Made by a program: the position numbers and the translations under genes. 50,242 nucleotides of DNA. Source: Verrucomicrobiota bacterium. Lineage in GTDB: Bacteria; Verrucomicrobiota; Verrucomicrobiia; Limisphaerales; UBA1100. The stretch covers positions 1-50,242 of the forward strand of contig JAOLZA010000013.1 in NCBI GenBank assembly GCA_028343615.1. The letters run 5' to 3'. Positions 44,675 through 50,242 of this stretch are shown here, piece by piece. Under the pieces are notes generated by a model, which was not told the origin of the DNA, ran no database searches, and saw only the letters and a list, made by a program, of their open reading frames with translations. Position 1 is the first letter of the stretch. Each line of letters starts with the position of its first letter.

Positions 44675-47286
44675 TCGTGGATTTCCGTTTGGGTGTTTAA
44701 CACCAAGTCACTCATTACGATGGCGGTGATTAGATTCCCATAAGTGCCACCATTTTTCCAAGCTGTATTATGAATCGTCCGGATGTGGCGCGCGTCATGG
44801 GACGTCAATGGTCGGCCGAGGCAGAATTGCGAGACCTTCCAGGTGAGCGTTTCGCGCACCCGCTCGCTACCGGCGAGATGGTCCATGAGTTCGGCAGAGG
44901 TTCTATAGGTGATAGATTTTGCACTACCGGGAAACAGAATCTCGCCGTCTTCACGCAGTCGGTTACCATGCTCGTCGGCATTATGGTAGGCGCCCATTCC
45001 ATTAAATTTTTCCAGACCAAAGGCCAGCGGCTCAAACTTGGAATGGCATCCGGCGCATTTGGTATTGGCGATGCGCTGCTCGGCGATGGCGCGCTGGGTA
45101 AGTCCAATCTTGGAGGGCACAGGCGTGGTGTCCACGCAAGGTGGCGGGTCCTTCACCACGCCCCGCAGCAGATTATGAAAAACGAAGAGTCCGCGTGCCA
45201 CCATTGATGCCTCGTCACCTCCTACTGTGAGCACGCTACCCTGGGTGAGCAATCCGCCACGACCGGGGACGGCGGCAAGGTTGTAGCGCGTCAGTTTGTT
45301 TCCAATCGTTTTTAGTCCATAGTGCGAGGCAAGGCGAGGAGAGGCGAAGGTGACCTGCGCGTTGAACAGGTCCGAAAGCGGGCGCTTTTGTTTCCAGGTC
45401 ACCTCGCGGAAAAATGCCAGCGTCTCTGTGCGCATATCAGCGGCCAGAGTGGCGTTCCAATGTGGAAACTTTTTTGCATTGGGGCGGAGGTTGGCAAGGC
45501 GATCAAGATCGAGCCACTCGCTAATAAACCGCGCCGACTGGTCAACCGTGCGCGGATCCTGCAGCATACGACGTACCTGCTCTGCGACACGATTGCGATC
45601 AGAAAGCTCACCGGCTTCCGCCGCGCGCAGTAGTTCCTTGTCCGGTGGACCGCCCCAGATGATGTAGCTCAACCGCGATGCTAGTTCGAAACCGCCCACC
45701 GGCCATGGGGTGCCGTCGCCCTGCTGATTTTCGATGCGGTAAATAAATCGCGGCGATTGCAGCATGACCTTAATGACCGCTCCCACGGCCTCTTGATAAC
45801 TGACACCGGCAGCCGCCAGAGTGGTGGTGATGCCGCGATATGCCACCACCTCGCGTTCCTCCAGCGGTCCACGCAGAAGCCATTGGCCCATCTTGGCAAT
45901 CAACGGCCGCATGTCCTTGTCAGTAAATTTTCGTCCTCGTGAAAACTTTTGAGCGAACGCAGGAACATCCATACGCTTCACGATGATGTCGGCAAGTTGC
46001 GCAAAGGCGTCCACGTGCTTGAGATCAACATTGAGATTGTAGGCTGTGTTACTGAAGCCATCGGCGCGCAAATCCGGTGGCAACACGCGCCGTGCGATCA
46101 CGCCGATGTCCACACCCACAGTGGCGCGCACGGTCTCGATATACTCGGGGATTGTCAGTCGTCGCACCCAGTTTTGCCGGGCATGAGATTCGTTTGTGTA
46201 ATTCGCAGGATCAATTACTGCCACCGTCCACGACGCACCGCCATCAATCCACTGTTTCAAAGCCATTTTTTCCTCAGCTGACAGCGGCGGGCGTTTCTTG
46301 GGCATTTCATTTTTGGAAACCACCTCCCACATCACACTTTCTCCGGCTTTACCCGCCACGATGCTTTCGCCGTCGGCAAACGCCGTGGCCTTGCGCGTAA
46401 GATCCAGTTTACCCTTGTGGGTTGCGGGGTCGTGACACTCCACGCAGTGCTTGGCGAAGAGCGGCGCAATTTTGGTTTCAAACAAATCCGCATTCGGCGA
46501 TACCGCCAATGTCGAGGCCTCAGCTTCGGCTCGTGCTCCTGCTGTAAAATTTTTTGCCACTTCTGCCGCTGACAAGGCGCGGCTATAAATTGCCACCAGA
46601 AAATACGTGCCCAGCCATGAGCGATTGCCTGAGAGTTCGTTTGCCAATGCCAAGCGAAATGTGTTTGTCCAGTTGGATATAGAGCCGGGCACAGTCTGCT
46701 CCGCCTTGAGCTTGCCGTTGATGAAGACTCGTGCGCGACCACTACGCTCGCGAGTGTAAACCACATGAGTCAGCGCCAATTTCGCGGTCTTTGCGGGGCC
46801 GGCTAGACCGGGAATGCCATTTAGGCTCGTGCCACTTGTGCGCATGCGCACTTCAAACCGATCCTTCTTCTGTCCAAGGGTGAAGTTGCGATTGGTTGAA
46901 TCACGGGAGAGCGTCACCACCCTCGCTGGGCCGTCCTGTTGTGTGTTGGCCGGCTTGATCCATGCCTCAATCGTGATCGCCCCCGATCGCCGGACTGCGT
47001 TAAAAATTTTTGCCGACGGCTTGTCCGAGCGAATCACCGTTTTTGCCCTTACCTCCAGAGATCCCTTGGTGCGCCGCACTGCCTTCAAATCCGCAATTCG
47101 CAAATCCAACGCCGGCTGCACGCCTGATCGATCCTTCACAACCGGGCCATCTGTTGAATTGAAATCGTAAATCGCCTGCAGTCCTGTTTTCACCCGACCC
47201 GCCCCATTCAAGGTTCCGGCCACAAACCCAAACAGCAAACATATGTAAACGATGTGTTGGCCGGTTCTGAAGGGAAATGTGTTCAT
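44671..47286 (-). CDS. LamG-PSCyt1-DUF1592/1588/1585 fusion protein
   Basis: An 871-residue secreted protein. After a signal (IVYICLLFGFVAGTLNGA), residues about 32-250 form a concanavalin/LamG-like domain (GLQAIYDFNSTDGPVVKDRSG, GAITIEAWIKPA, HVVYTRERSGRARVFINGKL, LGTYFLVAIYSRALSAAEV). CVECH at 281-285 with HKGKLDLTRKAT is PSCyt1. ELASRLSYIIWGGPPDKELL, CAGCHSKFEPLAFGLEKFNG with CAGCH at 744-748, and SQFCLGRPLTSHDARHIR to AIVMSDLVLN are the DUF1592, DUF1588 and DUF1585 parts. LamG domains often bind glycans, so this copy may anchor to a polysaccharide. A TTG at 47325 is the only earlier start; ATG 47286 is preferred. Confidence 0.9.
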   Translation of the reverse strand: MNTFPFRTGQHIVYICLLFGFVAGTLNGAGRVKTGLQAIYDFNSTDGPVVKDRSGVQPALDLRIADLKAVRRTKGSLEVRAKTVIRSDKPSAKIFNAVRRSGAITIEAWIKPANTQQDGPARVVTLSRDSTNRNFTLGQKKDRFEVRMRTSGTSLNGIPGLAGPAKTAKLALTHVVYTRERSGRARVFINGKLKAEQTVPGSISNWTNTFRLALANELSGNRSWLGTYFLVAIYSRALSAAEVAKNFTAGARAEAEASTLAVSPNADLFETKIAPLFAKHCVECHDPATHKGKLDLTRKATAFADGESIVAGKAGESVMWEVVSKNEMPKKRPPLSAEEKMALKQWIDGGASWTVAVIDPANYTNESHARQNWVRRLTIPEYIETVRATVGVDIGVIARRVLPPDLRADGFSNTAYNLNVDLKHVDAFAQLADIIVKRMDVPAFAQKFSRGRKFTDKDMRPLIAKMGQWLLRGPLEEREVVAYRGITTTLAAAGVSYQEAVGAVIKVMLQSPRFIYRIENQQGDGTPWPVGGFELASRLSYIIWGGPPDKELLRAAEAGELSDRNRVAEQVRRMLQDPRTVDQSARFISEWLDLDRLANLRPNAKKFPHWNATLAADMRTETLAFFREVTWKQKRPLSDLFNAQVTFASPRLASHYGLKTIGNKLTRYNLAAVPGRGGLLTQGSVLTVGGDEASMVARGLFVFHNLLRGVVKDPPPCVDTTPVPSKIGLTQRAIAEQRIANTKCAGCHSKFEPLAFGLEKFNGMGAYHNADEHGNRLREDGEILFPGSAKSITYRTSAELMDHLAGSERVRETLTWKVSQFCLGRPLTSHDARHIRTIHNTAWKNGGTYGNLITAIVMSDLVLNTQTEIHE

Positions 47287-47411
47287 TGTTTCAGGCTTTG
47301 ACAAGCCGCTCACTGGAAAATTCAATGAACGTAGATTGACATGAATCCCTTTACCGGAACAGTTTTTTCATTGGCATTGACCAATCCCGCGACACGCGAA
47401 AAGCTTGGGCG

Positions 47412-48884
47412 ATGAAGCACTTCCTGATGGCCCTCTACTGTTTTTGCACTCTAGGGATACAGGCAGCCGAAAATGCAGGGACGTGGAAACTGGTGCGAAC
47501 CTTGGCCGCACCGGAGGCGCATCAGGCGGCAGCGGCTGATCAGGATTTCGTTTATGCCATCACCAGCCGAGGGGTTGCCAAGTACGACCGCAAAAGCGGT
47601 AAACGCGTAGCAACGAGCGAGGGTGCGGCCAAGCATTTGAATAGTGGCTTCTTCTGGAAGGGTAAACTCCTGTGTGCGCACTCAAACTATCCCCTTAAGC
47701 CTGAACGCAGCGAAATCAAGGCACTGGATACTGACTCCATGAAACTGACCACCTTCAAGGATTTCGGTAGTGCCGGAGGTTCCCTGACGTGGGTATTGCA
47801 TAAGGATGGTTTCTGGTGGTGTAACTTTGCACTGTATGGAGCGGATAATCACAAGACGTTTCTGGTTAAGTACGATGAGAAGTGGAAGGAAGTGGCACGT
47901 TGGACCTATCCTGCGAAGGTCATTAGCCAACTGGGCCGGCACAGTTTATCGGGTGGAATTTGGCGCGGGGAAGAATTGTGGACGACGGGTCATGATGATC
48001 CGGTGGCCTTTCGGCTGGGTTTGCCCAAAGAAGCAAGTGAACTGGAGTATTTGGGTCAACACCCTGTTCCCTTTACCGGTCAGGGTTTGGCCAATGATCC
48101 GGTGACTGGAGGGTTGGTAGGGATCAGTCGGGCCAAGCGGCAGGTGATTTTTGCTTCTGCCAAGGCTGCTCCGGTCCGGTTGCGGGTCTTGTGTTATAAC
48201 ATCCATCACGCTGAGGGGGTGGATGGTAAACTTGATGTGCGGCGCATTGCCCGGGTGATTTTATCAGTGAAACCGGACCTGGTGGCCTTGCAGGAGATGG
48301 ATCAAAAAACCAAGCGCACCCAAAAGGCGGACCAGGTGGCTGAGTTGGCGCGCCTGACAAAAATGAAAAGTATCTTCGGAGCTAATATCGACTTTCAAGG
48401 CGGCCATTATGGCAACGCCATCCTCTCCCGATTTCCTATCACCCGTCACAAGAACCATCACCTGCCTAATGTGGATATGGGCGAACAACGAGGGGTACTT
48501 GAATCAATGATCAAGGTTTCGAAAGATCGAAACATTCTTTTTCTGGCGACTCACTTTGATCACCGGCGGCCGGACCAAGAGCGGCGTGCCTCGGCAATAT
48601 TCATTAATAAAATGATGGGTGAGCAAAAAAATATTCCGGCGATTCTGGCTGGGGATTTAAATGATGTGCCTAATAGCGCTACCTTAAAGGAGATCGGCAA
48701 ATTATGGGTCCGCACCAATTCTGAAGTTACTCCGACTGTTCCGGTGACCAAACCTTTGCGCCAGATTGATTATATCTTGGTGCGGCCAAAAGAACGGTGG
48801 AAGGTGGTTGAAACTAAAATATTAGATGAGGCCGTGGCTTCCGATCACCGGGCAGTTTTCGCGGTGATTGAGTTGATCGATTAG
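47412..48884 (+). CDS. Secreted propeller-like region fused to EEP phosphoesterase
   Basis: A 490-residue protein with a signal (FLMALYCFCTLGIQAAE). Residues about 25-250 form a repeat-containing beta region (FVYAITSRGVAKYDRKSGKRV, GGSLTWVLHKDGFWWCNFALYG, GQGLANDPVTGGLVGIS) that looks like a propeller of the glutamine-cyclotransferase or YncE type. Residues about 258-490 are an EEP phosphoesterase: VLCYNIHHAEG, VALQEMDQKTKR, ATHFDHRR, LAGDLNDVPNS, RQIDYILVRP and SDHRAVFAVIE give all catalytic positions. It probably cleaves phosphoester bonds outside the cytoplasm; the propeller may bind the substrate polymer. It is divergent from 44671-47286 over a 125-base gap with a TTGACA hexamer at 47336 but no matching -10. 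Confidence 0.87.
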   Translation: MKHFLMALYCFCTLGIQAAENAGTWKLVRTLAAPEAHQAAAADQDFVYAITSRGVAKYDRKSGKRVATSEGAAKHLNSGFFWKGKLLCAHSNYPLKPERSEIKALDTDSMKLTTFKDFGSAGGSLTWVLHKDGFWWCNFALYGADNHKTFLVKYDEKWKEVARWTYPAKVISQLGRHSLSGGIWRGEELWTTGHDDPVAFRLGLPKEASELEYLGQHPVPFTGQGLANDPVTGGLVGISRAKRQVIFASAKAAPVRLRVLCYNIHHAEGVDGKLDVRRIARVILSVKPDLVALQEMDQKTKRTQKADQVAELARLTKMKSIFGANIDFQGGHYGNAILSRFPITRHKNHHLPNVDMGEQRGVLESMIKVSKDRNILFLATHFDHRRPDQERRASAIFINKMMGEQKNIPAILAGDLNDVPNSATLKEIGKLWVRTNSEVTPTVPVTKPLRQIDYILVRPKERWKVVETKILDEAVASDHRAVFAVIELID

Positions 48885-48957
48885 TATAATGTTATTTGCC
48901 CTAACCGGCTTCCAAAACTTCTTGGCAAACACGCAGATGGGCAACAAGGTGCCAAAA

Positions 48958-50184
48958 ATGAAAAATGACAAAGCTGAGACCACGAATAGACGTGTATTCA
49001 TTAAACGCAGCGCTGGAGTTGGTACAGTGGCTGCGCTGAGCAGCTTGCCTATCGGGCAAACCGCTGCTGCACAGCCTTCGGGCAAGAAGACCAAGGTTGG
49101 CGTAATCGGATGCGGTAGCGTGGCGAATAAGTATCTGCCTCACCTGAAGAGCAGCCCGTTCGTTGAGTTGGTCAGCACATGCGACATCATACCCCAGCGA
49201 AGCAAAAAGGCGGCCGAGCGGTTCAATGTCCCCAATCATTATCCCCATATCGACAAGATGCTGGACGGTGCAGCGTTCGACCTGCTCGTCGATCTAACCG
49301 ACATGCAGGAACACTATCGGCTGAACAAGCAGGCCCTGGAGTCGGGCAAACACGTCTGGAGCGAGAAGCCCATGGCCAATGATCTGGCTGGAGGGCAGGA
49401 GTTGCTCGATCTGGCCAAGAAGAAGGGCGTTAACATATGGGGCGCTCCGACGGTGGTGATGAGTCCGCAGTTCCGCTTCATGGCCAAGACGCTGGGTGAA
49501 GGTAAGTTGGGACGCGTCGCCGCGGCCCACGCCAGCTATGGTAATGCCGGGCCGGGTTGGTCCAGTTTTTTTTATGATAAGAACGGCGGCAGCATGCCGG
49601 ATCTGGGCGTTTACAACTTAATGACACTGACCGGACTATTCGGACCTGCCCGTTCGGTCGTGGCCATGTTGAGCATCATCACCCCAACACGGAATATCAG
49701 GGGGAAAGGCAGAATCAAAGTCGAGGCCGAGGACAACGCCATGGTTCTAATGGACCATGACGATGGTGCCATTTCGCACATGCAGTGTGGGTTCAACTAC
49801 CATAAGGGCGGTCATCACGCGGCTACTAATCAATCTCATCACACGATTTCGATCACCGCCACGGGTGGTTCGATGTACTTGGCCGGATACGATTGGGCTC
49901 CCCATGGCGTCGATTTGGCGTTGCGTGCCCAAGGCAACAAGATCGTGCGTCATGCTGCCGACAAGCCGCGTCCTGGAACCGGCCTACATGGCGAGGGCTA
50001 CTCTTGGCAGCAGGGCGCCTCGCACGTAGCCGAATGTCTGGCCACGGGCAAACAGCCGGAGGTCTCAGCGAAACACGCCCTGCACGTGATTGAAATCATG
50101 AATGCCGCCCGAGAGTCTCAGCGGTCGGGCAAACGAATTGCCATCAAGTCGCGATTCACCCTGCCTGCCGTCAAAGGCTCCTAG
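48958..50184 (+). CDS. Tat-exported Gfo/Idh/MocA-family oxidoreductase
   Basis: A protein of about 408 residues from ATG 48958. The Tat signal is TNRRVFIKRSAGVGTVAALSSLP. The Rossmann fold begins with KVGVIGCGSVANKYLPHL; the family's EKP motif is present as HVWSEKPMAND; and the C-terminal sheet domain has GKLGRVAAAHASYGN, GGSMPDLGVYNLMTLTGLFG and the late HVAECLATGKQPEVSAKHALHVIEIMNAARESQ. These are NAD(P)-dependent sugar oxidoreductases; Tat-exported members usually carry bound cofactor and oxidise or rearrange glycans. ATGs at 48937 and 48889 exist upstream but give a longer N-region. It follows the EEP gene by 73 bases. Confidence 0.9.
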   Translation: MKNDKAETTNRRVFIKRSAGVGTVAALSSLPIGQTAAAQPSGKKTKVGVIGCGSVANKYLPHLKSSPFVELVSTCDIIPQRSKKAAERFNVPNHYPHIDKMLDGAAFDLLVDLTDMQEHYRLNKQALESGKHVWSEKPMANDLAGGQELLDLAKKKGVNIWGAPTVVMSPQFRFMAKTLGEGKLGRVAAAHASYGNAGPGWSSFFYDKNGGSMPDLGVYNLMTLTGLFGPARSVVAMLSIITPTRNIRGKGRIKVEAEDNAMVLMDHDDGAISHMQCGFNYHKGGHHAATNQSHHTISITATGGSMYLAGYDWAPHGVDLALRAQGNKIVRHAADKPRPGTGLHGEGYSWQQGASHVAECLATGKQPEVSAKHALHVIEIMNAARESQRSGKRIAIKSRFTLPAVKGS

Positions 50185-50242
50185 CATCGCTCACGCTTAA
50201 AGAACGAGAGGGAAGTAGTAGTAAAAATTTATTACATCGATT

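Noticed and set aside
44093-44743. Plus-strand open frame of 216 codons
   Set aside because: Opposite the DUF1552 gene at 43256-44674, which has a Tat signal and family segments.
47336-47341. TTGACA hexamer in the divergent gap
   Set aside because: A promoter is expected here, but no convincing -10 follows at 17 bases, so the site was not listed as a promoter.
48885-48890. TATAAT hexamer before the Gfo/Idh/MocA gene
   Set aside because: No -35-like hexamer lies 16-18 bases upstream; the sequence overlaps the end of the previous gene and is probably chance.

Overview
The window comes from a bacterium of the Planctomycetota-Verrucomicrobiota-Chlamydiota (PVC) group, most likely a free-living and perhaps marine Verrucomicrobiota or Planctomycetota. 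This rests on family content: paired DUF1552 and 'planctomycete cytochrome' (PSCyt1/DUF1592/DUF1588/DUF1585) proteins, PVC-type dehydrogenase and heme domains, tandem GYF_2 domains and dense formylglycine sulfatases. Phylum-level placement is inference. No rRNA, tRNA, CRISPR array, transposase or integrase gene was seen.

Layout. 1-801: end of a PQQ-type propeller gene and a secreted glyoxalase-fold protein. 855-5830: operon of a DUF1552 protein, a caspase-like/FGE-like fusion, and a PSCyt1/DUF1592 protein. 5906-6775: a lone cytoplasmic ATP-grasp ligase. 7038-8735: sulfatase 1. 8809-12549: second DUF1552 plus PSCyt1 pair. 12626-16942: heme protein, PVC dehydrogenase-like propeller and ThuA-like protein. 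16963-24220: sulfatases 2-4, a PhoD-like phosphatase and a secreted isochorismatase-fold protein. 24222-28377: a sulfatase gene scar, an NTF2-like protein and sulfatases 5-6. 28440-30996: a GYF-domain membrane protein and a secreted TIM-barrel isomerase-like protein. 31071-35556: sulfatases 7-9. 35616-37806: a secreted esterase facing a secreted EEP phosphoesterase. 37912-43206: sulfatase 10 translationally coupled to a pentaheme cytochrome and a propeller dehydrogenase. 43256-47286 (minus strand): third PSCyt1/DUF1552 pair, with a LamG domain. 47412-50184: an EEP phosphoesterase fused to a propeller-like region, and a Tat-exported Gfo/Idh/MocA oxidoreductase.

How the genes fit together. Almost every product carries a Sec or Tat signal. 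The region reads as an envelope or periplasmic programme for a sulfated, possibly phosphorylated and esterified, polysaccharide. Ten Cys-type sulfatases of several subfamilies would remove sulfate, PhoD/EEP enzymes phosphate and the esterase acyl groups. Propeller dehydrogenases with c-type hemes and the Gfo/Idh and TIM-barrel proteins would oxidise or isomerise the sugars. No glycoside hydrolase, polysaccharide lyase or transporter is present, so uptake and depolymerisation must be encoded elsewhere. The DUF1552/PSCyt1 pairs have no established biochemical role. No sulfatase-maturing enzyme with an intact active site is encoded here; the one FGE-like domain lacks both catalytic cysteines.

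The sequence is mosaic. GC-ending codons dominate some blocks (8809-12549, 17584-18468, 19915-24220, 43256-47286) and AT-ending codons others (5906-6775, 12626-16050, 24302-28377). One composition break falls inside a gene near 17570, and a frameshifted sulfatase 3' end survives at 24222-24305.
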